From Nitrobacter sp. NHB1 (lineage in GTDB: Bacteria > Pseudomonadota > Alphaproteobacteria > Rhizobiales > Xanthobacteraceae), in contig NZ_JBAMDA010000004.1 in NCBI RefSeq assembly GCF_036964665.1, positions 124,001-188,000 on the forward strand: a stretch of 64,000 bases of DNA, read 5' to 3'. Shown here piece after piece: positions 1-7,810 of this stretch. Numbering within the stretch: the stretch's first letter is position 1; each line of letters begins with the position of its first letter. A model generated the notes under the pieces. The model was given only the letters and a program-made list of their open reading frames with translations, was not told the origin of the DNA and ran no database searches. The translations under genes and the position numbers were made by a program.

Positions 1-222
1 GTCGTTCTGACCAATGATCTCGATTTCTCGACAATCCTGGCGGCCACGGGCCGCCGAAAGCCGAGCGTCATTCAGATTCGCGCTGACCTCCTGACGCCGA
101 CGGCGATCGGCAGCGCCCTCCTCCGCGCGATCGCACAGACAGAGCGCGAGCTCGCGGAGGGTGCATTGGTGTTGATCGATCCGCAGCGTGCGCGCGTGCG
201 CATTCTTCCCCTCGGTTCGTGA
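1..222 (+). CDS. DUF5615 PIN-like toxin-type protein, C-terminal part
   Basis: The reading frame is open from base 1, so the N-terminus lies outside the window; 73 residues remain. The segment VVLTNDLDFSTILAATG followed by PSVIQIRA is characteristic of the DUF5615 PIN-like family, whose members usually pair with a DUF433 antitoxin encoded just upstream. The aspartates of TNDLDF correspond to acidic PIN-fold residues. The stop codon TGA (220-222) overlaps the start of the recombinase gene downstream, so the two may be co-transcribed. Toxin function is inferred from the family; no antitoxin is visible because the window begins inside the gene. Confidence 0.65.
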   Translation, partial: VVLTNDLDFSTILAATGRRKPSVIQIRADLLTPTAIGSALLRAIAQTERELAEGALVLIDPQRARVRILPLGS

Positions 223-1397
223 TGGGCGACCTCCTCACCGATCGCCACCCCCACTTTGACTCCGCAACTCGTCGCGCGCTGCAGCTCGACACGCTATCGG
301 CGATCCTGCCGATGGAGCGGCGGGATCGGTTGGCCGAACTGCTGACCGACGATGACGTCGCGACGCTGAGGCATCTCGCGCGCGAGGGCATGGGCGAGAA
401 CACGCTGCGGGCGCTCGCGTCCGATCTGGCCTACCTCGAGGGCTGGGCCATGGCAGCGACCGGCGCGCCGCTGCCATGGCCGGCGCCGGAAAGCCTGGCC
501 CTGAAATACGTGGCGCATCACCTCTGGGATCCGGCCGCACGCGAAACCGATCCCCAGCATGGCATGCCAAGCGAGGTCGCGGCGGACCTGCGGAAGGCCT
601 TGCTGCTTCGCACCGATGGCCCGCACGCGCCATCGACCGTCAAACGCCGGTTGGCGAACTGGGGCACGCTGCATCGTTGGAAAGGGCAGGAGGGCCCGTT
701 CCACGCGCCCAGTCTTCGCGCGGCTCTGAGGCTCGCGGTGCGGGCCAGCGTCCGGCCGCGCCAGCGCAAGAGCAAGCGGGCCGTCACCCGCGACGTGCTC
801 GACCGGCTGCTCGCGACATGCCGGTCTGACCGCCTCGTCGATACCCGGGATCTGGCCATTTTGCTCCTGGCGTTCGCCTCGGGCGGACGACGGCGCAGCG
901 AGGTGGCGCGACTCCGGGTCGAGCAGATCAGCGACGAGACGGCGGTGCCACTCGATCCCAAGGATCCTCAATCGCCGACCCTGCCATGCGTGGCGATCCA
1001 GCTCGGCCGGACCAAGACCGGCGTTGCGGACGAGGCGGGGAGGGTGCTCCTGGTCGGGCCGCCGGTCGAGGCGCTGCGCGAATGGCTTGAGCGCGCCGAC
1101 ATCAGCAAGGGGCCGATCTTCCGCGCCATCGACCGCTGGGAGGCGATCGAGGAGCGGGCGCTGACCCCGCAGTCGATCAATCTGATCGTCAAGCGACGCT
1201 GTGCGATGGCGGGACTGGAGCCAAGGGAGTTTTCCGCGCACGGGCTGAGGTCGGGGTATCTAACCGAGGCGGCCCGCCAAGGCGTTGCTCTGCCGGAGGC
1301 CATGCAGCAGTCCCAGCACAGATCGGTGCAACAGGCAGCGAGCTACTACAATGAGGCAGAGCGGTCGTTAGGGCGGGCGGCGCGCTTGATTCTCTGA
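222..1397 (+). CDS. tyrosine-type site-specific recombinase
   Basis: A 391-residue integrase/recombinase of the phage-integrase superfamily, which cuts and rejoins DNA through a catalytic tyrosine. The C-terminal half holds the box I arginine region (FASGGRRRSEVARLR), box II HGLR (about residue 340), the QHRS histidine-arginine region and the nucleophile in ASYYNEAE (about residue 376). The N-terminal half fits a SAM-like core-binding domain. The start is ATG at 222 or an in-frame GTG at 219; both overlap the preceding stop codon. It lies directly upstream of the parS/repABC block, so a role in resolving plasmid multimers or in integration is plausible but inferred. Confidence 0.85.
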   Translation: MGDLLTDRHPHFDSATRRALQLDTLSAILPMERRDRLAELLTDDDVATLRHLAREGMGENTLRALASDLAYLEGWAMAATGAPLPWPAPESLALKYVAHHLWDPAARETDPQHGMPSEVAADLRKALLLRTDGPHAPSTVKRRLANWGTLHRWKGQEGPFHAPSLRAALRLAVRASVRPRQRKSKRAVTRDVLDRLLATCRSDRLVDTRDLAILLLAFASGGRRRSEVARLRVEQISDETAVPLDPKDPQSPTLPCVAIQLGRTKTGVADEAGRVLLVGPPVEALREWLERADISKGPIFRAIDRWEAIEERALTPQSINLIVKRRCAMAGLEPREFSAHGLRSGYLTEAARQGVALPEAMQQSQHRSVQQAASYYNEAERSLGRAARLIL

Positions 1398-1433
1398 TGC
1401 ACCATGGGCCCACCCAGCTGCGGGCCTTGCGCG

Positions 1434-1467
1434 CGCTGGGCAGTTCTCAGCTGAGAACTGCCCAGCG
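1434..1467. promoter_or_regulatory. parS: parS-like centromere site 1 (34-bp perfect palindrome)
   Basis: A perfect 34-bp palindrome whose core GTTCTCAGCTGAGAAC (1443-1458) fits the repABC parS consensus GTTnnCnGCnGnnAAC at every fixed position. It lies 136 bases upstream of repA. RepB is expected to bind here to nucleate partition complexes. Confidence 0.85.
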
Positions 1468-1477
1468 GTGAGTCGAA

Positions 1478-1493
1478 GTTCTCAGCTGAGAAC
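1478..1493. promoter_or_regulatory. parS: parS-like centromere site 2
   Basis: A second copy of the same 16-bp palindrome GTTCTCAGCTGAGAAC, 35 bases downstream of the first. The outer arms of site 1 are not repeated here. The pair upstream of repA suggests both partition and autoregulatory roles. Confidence 0.85.
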
Positions 1494-1602
1494 ACTACCA
1501 CTCGGCCAAATGGTTAATTTCCGTTAACCCTTATTTGCTTGACCGACTCGGAGAAGTCGCCGAATTTACGCTCAATGTGGGAAATTCGGATACCGAGCGT
1601 GT

Positions 1603-2826
1603 ATGACGACTCTAGCAGCAAATGATGCCAGCCACCGAACGGGCAAAAAAGTCCGTTCTCTAACGCGGCTTGTGGAGTCGGACGCCGATCTTCTTAGCGC
1701 CCAGCTCAAGGAGCTGCGGCTACGCGCGTTTCCGCCGTCGTCCCTGAAAGAGCTCCGCAAATTCACCTCCGGCGAAGCAGCAAAGCTGATCGGCGTTACC
1801 GACGCCTATATTCGCCATCTCTCACTTGCCGGCGACGCCCCTGAGGCAGAGAAGACGGCCCGTGGGCGCCGGCTGTTTTCCTTGGAGCAAGTGCACGAGA
1901 TTCGACGCACGCTTGCGAAGACCAAACAGAGCTACGCCCCGAACCGTCGCGAGGGTGAGCATCTCCAGGTCATCGCCATCACGAACTTCAAGGGCGGCTC
2001 CGGCAAAACCACTACCGCCGCCCACGTGGCGCAACACTTCGCCATGAGGGGTTATCGCACTCTAGCGATTGATCTCGATCCTCAAGCATCGCTCTCTGCC
2101 TTATTCGGCCTCCAGCCAGAATTTGATCTCCAAGAAAACGAAACGCTGTATGGCGCAATCCGCTACGACGATGCTCGCCGACCGTTGTCCGAGATCATCC
2201 GGAAAACCTATTTCTCGGGCCTCGATATAGTTCCGGGCAATCTAGAACTCCAGGAGTTCGAGCATGATACGCCCAAGGTCCTAGCCGAACGCAACCGCGG
2301 CTCCGAGCGCATGTTTTTCTCGCGCATCGCAAGTGCCCTCGCGTCAGTCGAAGACAACTATGACGTCGTCATTCTCGACTGCCCGCCATCTCTTGGTTTT
2401 CTCACGCTCTCCGCGCTGTGTGCCGCTCGCAGTGTTTTGGTGACGATCCATCCTCAGATGCTCGACGTCGCATCGATGTCGCAGTTCTTGCACATGACCG
2501 CGAGTCTTCTCGATGTGGTTGAGCAAGCCGGCGGCGACGCCGATTACGATTTCTTTCGTTACGTGATTACGCGTTTTGAGCCCACCGACGGTCCCCAAGG
2601 CCAAATCGTTGGGCTCATGCGTAGTCTGTTCGGCGAGCGGGTTCTCACGACTGCTGTTTTGAAGTCGACTGCCATCTCCGACGCAGGGCTGACCAAACAA
2701 ACGCTGTATGAAGTCGGCCGCGAGAATTTTGTTCGTAGCACCTACGACCGCGCACTTGAATCGCTCGACGGCGCGCATGCTGAGATCGAGAGCCTCGTGA
2801 AAGAGGCGTGGGGGAGGGCGGTGTGA
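1603..2826 (+). CDS. repA: plasmid partitioning protein RepA (ParA ATPase)
   Basis: A 407-residue ParA-type ATPase that segregates the replicon and represses repABC transcription. Residues about 50-75 form an HTH-like N-terminal region (FTSGEAAKLIGVTDAYIRHLS), and the deviant Walker A is NFKGGSGKTTTAAH at about 118-131. The switch region DLDPQASLSALFG and Walker B VVILDCPPSLGFL follow. Length and order match RepA of repABC plasmids. Its GTG-TGA end overlaps the repB start, indicating translational coupling. The two parS palindromes lie upstream. Confidence 0.95.
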   Translation: MTTLAANDASHRTGKKVRSLTRLVESDADLLSAQLKELRLRAFPPSSLKELRKFTSGEAAKLIGVTDAYIRHLSLAGDAPEAEKTARGRRLFSLEQVHEIRRTLAKTKQSYAPNRREGEHLQVIAITNFKGGSGKTTTAAHVAQHFAMRGYRTLAIDLDPQASLSALFGLQPEFDLQENETLYGAIRYDDARRPLSEIIRKTYFSGLDIVPGNLELQEFEHDTPKVLAERNRGSERMFFSRIASALASVEDNYDVVILDCPPSLGFLTLSALCAARSVLVTIHPQMLDVASMSQFLHMTASLLDVVEQAGGDADYDFFRYVITRFEPTDGPQGQIVGLMRSLFGERVLTTAVLKSTAISDAGLTKQTLYEVGRENFVRSTYDRALESLDGAHAEIESLVKEAWGRAV

Positions 2827-3806
2827 ACAAACGACGCGACGCACTCAAAGCCATGATGGCGCCGATTATCACGCAGCCATCCTCCGAAGACCGGCAAACT
2901 CGAACTCCGGTCAAGTCGGGATCACTAAAAGCAATGGGGCTTTCGCTGCAAAGCCTATCGCAGGAAGCCGACGAGGCAAGGGTGCTGCGCGAGCAACTCG
3001 CAGGCGGCACTCATGTTGTCGAGCTCGATCCCGCACTAATCGACCCATCCTTTATTCGCGACCGGTTGGATGACGCAAAGGCTGCGGAGTTTGAGGCTTT
3101 CCAGGCCAGTATTGCCGAACACGGACAACAAGTCCCGATTCTCGTGAGACCGAGCTCTCAAACGGAGGGGCGATATCAAGTTGCGTATGGACATCGGCGA
3201 TTAGAAGCGCTGCAGCGCCTTGGCCGACCAATTAAGGCCATTGTCAAACAGCTGAGCGACGAACAACTCGTGGTGGCCCAGGGCCGGGAGAACCTCGAAA
3301 GGCGCGATCTCTCTTTCATCGAGCGTGCGCTGTTCGCAGCGAGGCTTGAGGATCACGGGTTTGCTCGGTCAGCGTTAACAGCCGCCTTGGCGGTCCACAA
3401 AGGCAATCTATCGACCATGATTATGGTCGCGCGCAGCGTTCCCGAAGCACTCATCGTCGCTATCGGACCCGCGCCAAAGGTTGGCCGCCCGCGTTGGGAA
3501 CAATTGGCGGAACTCCTAACGAAGACGGGCGACAGGTGGCGCCAAGCGATCGCGACGCCAGGGTTCGATGGGCTTGAGAGCGACACAAGGTTTGCCAGAG
3601 TCCTTAAGTCGCTTTCGCCTCGTCAGGCGAAAGCGACCAAGCAGGTCATTAAGGCAGATACCGGGGCTCCCCTTGCACAGATCGTGCAGGGAAAGGACCG
3701 CCTTCAGCTCACAATCGAGGAAAAATCAGCTCCGTCGTTCGGCAGTTACCTGATCGAACAGTTGCCCGAGATCTACGCCGCGTTTCGACGCCGCGCCGAT
3801 GCGTAA
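2823..3806 (+). CDS. repB: plasmid partitioning protein RepB (ParB family)
   Basis: The centromere-binding partner of RepA, 327 residues from the GTG at 2823. That start overlaps the last codons of repA (GTGTGA) and is preceded by a purine-rich GGGGGAGGG ribosome site; an in-frame GTG at 2808 is an alternative. The ParB nuclease-fold signature is present (VPILVRPSS, then YQVAYGHRRLEALQRLGRPI), followed by the central HTH region (LSFIERALFAARLEDHGFARSALTAAL). It is predicted to bind the parS palindromes upstream of repA and to be loaded on DNA with RepA. Length and context are standard for repABC. Confidence 0.93.
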   Translation: MNKRRDALKAMMAPIITQPSSEDRQTRTPVKSGSLKAMGLSLQSLSQEADEARVLREQLAGGTHVVELDPALIDPSFIRDRLDDAKAAEFEAFQASIAEHGQQVPILVRPSSQTEGRYQVAYGHRRLEALQRLGRPIKAIVKQLSDEQLVVAQGRENLERRDLSFIERALFAARLEDHGFARSALTAALAVHKGNLSTMIMVARSVPEALIVAIGPAPKVGRPRWEQLAELLTKTGDRWRQAIATPGFDGLESDTRFARVLKSLSPRQAKATKQVIKADTGAPLAQIVQGKDRLQLTIEEKSAPSFGSYLIEQLPEIYAAFRRRADA

Positions 3807-3844
3807 ACCGCGTTCCCGCAATACGAAGAAGGATTCATAGCGGC

Positions 3845-3881
3845 AAAAGAAAAGGCCCCCAAACGTTTCCGTCCGGAAGCC
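3845..3881 (-). terminator. intrinsic terminator of the antisense RNA
   Basis: On the minus strand GGCTTCC (3881-3875) can pair with GGGGGCC (3860-3854) using two G-U pairs across a 14-base loop, followed by TTTTCTTTT. Confidence 0.7.
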
Positions 3882-3900
3882 CTCTCTCGTCTGTTTGGCG
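3845..3900 (-). ncRNA. repABC antisense counter-transcribed RNA (incompatibility RNA)
   Basis: The repB-repC gap of repABC replicons usually encodes a small antisense RNA that limits RepC synthesis. Here the minus strand has a promoter-like TTGACT (3935-3930) about 17 bases before a TTCTCT-like -10, giving a start near 3900. It ends at a clear terminator, for a product of roughly 55 nt, the usual size. The AAAAGAAAAGGCCCCC sequence is typical of this locus. Confidence 0.75.
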
Positions 3901-3999
3901 ACTGACAGAGAATCACTTCCGCGAATCGCAGTCAAGTGTCTCGTGAGAGACAGCGTCGTTTTGGCGAGCCGACTTCCTTTGCCCTGAAAAGGCAAAGAC

Positions 4000-5232
4000 A
4001 TGCAATCACACTCTCCAACGACGCCCTTTGGGCGGCGATCGTTGACGCTTGCCCATGTGGCAAGCCAGATGATGGCAACGACGCGACCGCCAGAGAAGGT
4101 CGTGCACAAATGGAAGATCTTCCACGCCATCTGCATGGCGCGGCCGCGTCTTGGCGTCTCCGAGCGTTCGCTATCAGTCCTGAACGCGCTCCTCACGTTC
4201 CATCCGGAGACCGCGCTCACCGGTGAAAACGATCTGATCGTCTTCCCGTCGAACCACCAGTTGTCGCTGCGGGCGCATGGGATGCCGGCATCGACGCTCC
4301 GGCGTCATCTCGCTGTACTCGTCGATGCCGGCCTGGTCGTTCGGCGGGATAGTCCGAACGGCAAGCGCTACGCTCGCAAGGGCAGCGCCGGCGAGATCGA
4401 ACTTGCCTTCGGCTTCGATATCTCCCCCCTGGTTGTGCGATCCGAAGAGTTCGAGAGTCTGGCGGCCGACATCGAGGCAGAAGCGCGGGCGCTTAAGTTC
4501 GTCCGTGAGCGGATCACGCTGTGCCGGCGCGATATCGCCAAGATGATCGCAACCGGTATCGAGGAAGCCATCCCTACCCGTAGGGGAGGGCAGGGGCCGG
4601 CCGACTGGCAGGAGGTTCACGCTGCCTTCCGCTCGATCGTCGACCAGATTCCGCGCACGGCAACGCGGCAAGAACTCGAGCCGATCGCCGAAGAGCTCTC
4701 ACAGCTTGCTGATGACGTGCTCAATCTTCTGGAAACACACATCAAAACCACGAATCCTAGCGCCAATGAGTCCCATTCTGAGCGCCACATACAGAATTCA
4801 AATACAAACCCCTTTATTGATCTTGAACCTAGCCTTCATGAAGGCCGGGCGGCGAGGGCTGAGCCAAAACCTCGAGTACCGAGGGTGGCGGAAGGGACCT
4901 ATCCGTTGGGAATGGTGCTGAGTGCTTGCCCCGACATCGTCGACTACGCGAAGGGCGGGATTTCGAACTGGCGGGATTTTCTTGCCACCGCCACGGTGGT
5001 TCGATCGATGCTTGGGATCAGCCCTAGCGCCTGGGAAGAGGCGCAAACGGTGCTGGGCGAAACGCCCGCGGCTATTGTTGTTGCGTGCATCCTGCAGCGC
5101 GGCGCCGCGATCAGGTCCGCCGGCGGTTACCTGCGCGGTTTGACGCGAAAAGCCGAGACCGGAGAGTTCTCGCTTGGCCCGATCTTGATGTCGCAGATCA
5201 ATTCGCACCTCAATGAAAAGCGGCGGGCGTGA
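4000..5232 (+). CDS. repC: replication initiator RepC
   Basis: A 410-residue replication initiator of the repABC family. The N-terminus MQSHSPTTPFGRRSLTLAHV and the winged-helix segment KWKIFHAICMARPRLGVSERSLSVLNALL are typical of RepC. So is the C-terminal block DYAKGGISNWRDF, SPSAWEEAQTVLGETPAAIVVACILQRG, GGYLRGLTRKAETGEFSLGPIL. RepC origins lie inside the gene; the AT-rich stretch around 4735-4830 is the candidate oriV. Expression should be restrained by the antisense RNA in the repB-repC gap. A degenerate second repC lies 1.7 kb downstream. Confidence 0.94.
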   Translation: MQSHSPTTPFGRRSLTLAHVASQMMATTRPPEKVVHKWKIFHAICMARPRLGVSERSLSVLNALLTFHPETALTGENDLIVFPSNHQLSLRAHGMPASTLRRHLAVLVDAGLVVRRDSPNGKRYARKGSAGEIELAFGFDISPLVVRSEEFESLAADIEAEARALKFVRERITLCRRDIAKMIATGIEEAIPTRRGGQGPADWQEVHAAFRSIVDQIPRTATRQELEPIAEELSQLADDVLNLLETHIKTTNPSANESHSERHIQNSNTNPFIDLEPSLHEGRAARAEPKPRVPRVAEGTYPLGMVLSACPDIVDYAKGGISNWRDFLATATVVRSMLGISPSAWEEAQTVLGETPAAIVVACILQRGAAIRSAGGYLRGLTRKAETGEFSLGPILMSQINSHLNEKRRA

Positions 5233-5854
5233 CGTGATGGACGACCTCACCTTCATCTCCTCGCTTTGCCGGGCGTTATTGAGCTTTTGCCGTCGACGCA
5301 CCTGGCTGCGAGCACGTGATCGAGCGAGCCGTGAGTCGCGGAAAACTGAAACTGCGCGGCCGTTACGCACTGTTCGGTCTCTCTGCCGCCGGTCGCACAG
5401 GTCCGGGGAATCGCCAGTTCGATCGTACCAATCAGCGCAGGTCGGCGCTTCCGAAATGTCGTCCATCGGCAAATGTGCGAAACGCCGCGATGATCCACAT
5501 GCCGTCCTTTTTTTGGTTGCGCCGACCGAATATCCGGGCCCTGGCGGCGGTGGCAGGTCTTTCTCCCGTTGGGGCTGTCGCTCCCGGTTGCATGGCTGGA
5601 TACCTATGGCCGTCGACGGCACGTCGGCCCCTGGAGCCAAGAATTTTCCCCTGCCGGACGCCCTGCAAGCGGGGACCCCGACCGGCATTCCTCGCGCATG
5701 CGCCTGCAGCGCCAAAATTCGTGGCTCCGGTCGGGGCGCAGCGCTGCGCTTGCCCTCCGCTCGCCTCTGGCGGCTTCCGGCTCTGTTTCGTCTTCTCGGC
5801 CATTACGGAAAAGCCATCGCAACGGGGCACAGCCCCACAAGATGGAGAAAGACA
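5233..5854 (+). other. 622-bp gap between repC and ssb, no supported gene
   Basis: Open frames cross this stretch in several frames, but none has recognisable content or a good start. The long open frame 5213-6187 is open by chance upstream of the real ssb start. The segment may hold the ssb promoter and leader; no clear -35/-10 pair could be picked by eye. Confidence 0.4.
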
Positions 5855-6187
5855 ATGCGCAATATCGCCGAATTCACACTCATCGGTCGGGTCGGAACCA
5901 TCAAGCAGGTCGGCAAGACAGTTCGCGTCAGCATCTGCGCCAACTACCCCTTCAAGGACGACAAAGGTCAATGGAAGGACGACGCGCACTGGAACGAGGT
6001 TACGATCTTTACGAAGGCAATCCAGTCCTACGTGAACGAGCACGTCAGCAAGGGCGACCTGGTCCATGTGCGCGGTCGGCTTCGGCAGAACAGCTTCGAA
6101 CGCGATGGCCAGCGGGTTTACACCGTCGATCTCATCGCTCTGGAGCTCGGCCGGTTGGCGCAGGTCAGCGAACGCACCGCGGCATAG
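5855..6187 (+). CDS. ssb: single-stranded DNA-binding protein (plasmid type)
   Basis: A 110-residue OB-fold protein: MRNIAEFTLIGRVGTIKQVG, then VRVSICANYPFKD, HWNEVTIFTKAIQSYVNEHVSKGDLVHVRGRLR and VYTVDLIALEL. It coats single-stranded DNA during replication, repair or conjugative transfer. The ATG at 5855 follows GGAGAAAGAC; the longer frame upstream is not coding. It ends in SERTAA without the acidic DDDIPF-type tail of chromosomal SSB that recruits partner proteins. That and its place next to repABC and mob genes suggest a plasmid-dedicated version. Confidence 0.88.
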   Translation: MRNIAEFTLIGRVGTIKQVGKTVRVSICANYPFKDDKGQWKDDAHWNEVTIFTKAIQSYVNEHVSKGDLVHVRGRLRQNSFERDGQRVYTVDLIALELGRLAQVSERTAA

Positions 6188-6195
6188 CGAACAGC

Positions 6196-6215
6196 GGGGA
6201 GGCTTCGGCCTCCCC
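6196..6215 (+). terminator. UUCG hairpin after ssb
   Basis: GGGGAGGC-TTCG-GCCTCCCC is a perfect 8-bp stem with a stable UUCG loop starting 9 bases after the ssb stop. No U-tract follows, so it may act as an mRNA 3' end stabiliser or weak terminator. Confidence 0.55.
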
Positions 6216-6267
6216 ATCGCTCCTGGTCAAGGCCTGAAGCCTCGATGACGGAACTGGGGTTTCCGCA

Positions 6268-6639
6268 CTACGAAGGAAGCTTTCGCGATCGGGTCTGCCG
6301 CGCGAGCCCGCGGTCGGCCCGATTTTTCTTGCCGATCGCCGAGACCAGCTCGTCGTAGTTGACGCCGCTTTTCTTGAGCGCGCGGCGCGCATCTCCAACC
6401 TCAAAGCCGAGAAGCTCGAGCACGCTCATATTTAGGCTCGAAGCGATCCGCTCCATCGTCCTTAGCGTCGGATTGCCGATGCCGCGCAGGATCGTGTAGT
6501 AGGTGCCGCGCGCAAGGCCAGTCTTTGGCAGGAAGGATTCCATCCCGCCGTTCTCGATCTCAAGCTGTTGCAGCCGGATCGCCAACATCTCGTTCAGGAT
6601 CGAGTGATCGACGGGAAGCGGCTTGCGGACGGGCGGCAT
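6268..6639 (-). CDS. XRE-family helix-turn-helix regulator
   Basis: A 123-residue protein from the ATG at 6639 (MPPVRKPLPVDHSILNEML); an in-frame ATG at 6753 would add 38 residues without family resemblance. The HTH_3/XRE region is MESFLPKTGLARGTYYTILRGIGNPTLRTMERIASSLNMSVLELLGF, a Cro/CI-type fold. The basic C-terminus (KKNRADRGLARQTRSRK) may help DNA contact. It converges on ssb. The target is unknown; a role in plasmid gene control is inferred from position. Confidence 0.75.
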   Translation of the reverse strand: MPPVRKPLPVDHSILNEMLAIRLQQLEIENGGMESFLPKTGLARGTYYTILRGIGNPTLRTMERIASSLNMSVLELLGFEVGDARRALKKSGVNYDELVSAIGKKNRADRGLARQTRSRKLPS

Positions 6640-6749
6640 CGTTGACCGGCTTTCGGGTCCATAGCGAAAAACTACGGGAACCATACATGAAGCCTGAGGT
6701 CCAGTATATTGGACGTTAGAAACTTTAACAGGCAGGTGCTTGAAACGAC

Positions 6750-6890
6750 TCACCTTGCCGCGCGGGTATCCCTGATGTTCGGGCGCCGTCCCATCGTGGG
6801 GCTACCCAGCCGGCGAAGCAATCTCAGCGGATCGATGCCTGCCCGCTCGGCTATGAGCTCGATGTAGTCGAGACTGGGATTGGTTTGCCT
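6750..6890 (-). pseudogene. C-terminal fragment of an XRE-like regulator
   Basis: Read on the minus strand this gives NPSLDYIELIAERAGIDPLRLLRRLG and ends at TGA 6752-6750. It resembles the tail of HTH_3 regulators, but the DNA-binding part is missing. It abuts the repC relic, so both are probably leftovers of one rearrangement. Confidence 0.35.
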
Positions 6891-6916
6891 CGCGCTCTCG
6901 CAAGGAGATGACACTA

Positions 6917-7270
6917 ATGGAGATGCTTGGCCAAAATCCGATCACGCCGTTCGGACAGCGACCGCTTTCGCTCAGCACCGTATCGTCGACTACGAACGCG
7001 GCGGCATTCGCACTTCTCAGGTATTGTCACGACCGCTTCGACCGTGCGCCCATGCTCGGCATCAGTCCAGTGCCTGGGAAGAGGCCTGCGCCGCAATGGG
7101 CGATGGGGCAAGTGAGTGTGGTGCTCGCCGCCATCCTGCAACGCGGCGCAGGGATCAAGAGTCCAGGAGGCTATCTCATAATCCTGGCCTGCCGCGCCGC
7201 AACTGGGAGTTCTCGGTCTGGCCGATGCTGATGGCGCTACGTCGGCAAGGGCAAGCGACTCGCGACCGAG
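6917..7270 (+). pseudogene. degenerate repC relic
   Basis: A well-spaced AAGGAG precedes ATG 6917. The frame reads MEMLGQNPITPFGQRPLSLSTV, matching the RepC N-terminus (TPFGRRSLTLAHV in the intact copy). The sequence then jumps straight to the RepC C-terminal block: IVDYERGGI, MLGISP, SAWEEACAAMGD, AILQRGAGIKSPGGYL and WEFSVWPMLMAL, in shifting frames. About 300 central codons are deleted and several indels follow. The divergence from the intact repC at 4000 points to a different repABC replicon rather than a recent duplication. Confidence 0.8.
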
Positions 7271-7396
7271 ACCGCCTCGGGTCTTCCTTCCCGGATGATG
7301 TTTCGTCAGGGCAATCCCGTCTGCTCCACTTCAATGGTGTCGGTGCATCGCCGTGCGGCAAATTCTCTATCACGCCTCGTTAGCGAGACCTCGCCG

Positions 7397-7810
7397 TCAA
7401 GTTTCGCGCGGAGGCGGCAGGCGGCCGATTCGTTTGAGGTGGTCGTAGACAATGCGGTCGATGATGCGAAGCGGCTGCGTTCGCTCCTCGGCGGCCATTT
7501 GGCGAACCACAAGGTCGATCGCATCGGGGAAGCGCAACGCATAGGGCCGAGACGACGATCGCTCGCCGTAGGCGTCGAATGGATTTCGATTGCGGGCTTT
7601 CTGAAAGCGCGGCGGCTTCCGTGCGGACGCACTATCCAACGGGGCGGAGCGTGCCGCCGGCGCGATGACCTGATCTTCATACGCCGGCGTCACGACGACC
7701 GGCTGGGCCGCGAGGACATCGGGCGCCGCCGAGTTGACCCGATGGGCGCGGAACGCGTCGCGGGGCAGGGGAGGGCGATCCGGCTTTTGTGCAGAGGCGG
7801 GATCCGTCAT
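7397..7810 (-). CDS. small partner of VirC1-like ATPase, possible VirC2-like RHH protein
   Basis: 137 residues, coupled to the upstream ATPase by an ATGA overlap (7807-7810). The first 90 residues are proline/alanine-rich and probably unstructured. The C-terminal 45 (RPYALRFPDAIDLVVRQMAAEE, then LRIIDRIVYDHLKRIGRL) look like a ribbon-helix-helix DNA-binding domain. In Agrobacterium the ParA-like VirC1 is paired with the RHH protein VirC2, which binds near the transfer origin. Gene order and proximity to mobC/relaxase suggest an analogous pair, but sequence identity to VirC2 is not claimed. Confidence 0.55.
   Translation of the reverse strand: MTDPASAQKPDRPPLPRDAFRAHRVNSAAPDVLAAQPVVVTPAYEDQVIAPAARSAPLDSASARKPPRFQKARNRNPFDAYGERSSSRPYALRFPDAIDLVVRQMAAEERTQPLRIIDRIVYDHLKRIGRLPPPRET

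Noticed and set aside
5213-5854. Long N-terminal extension of the ssb frame
   Set aside because: No SSB similarity before residue 215 of that frame, whereas ATG 5855 has a good ribosome site and the normal SSB start.
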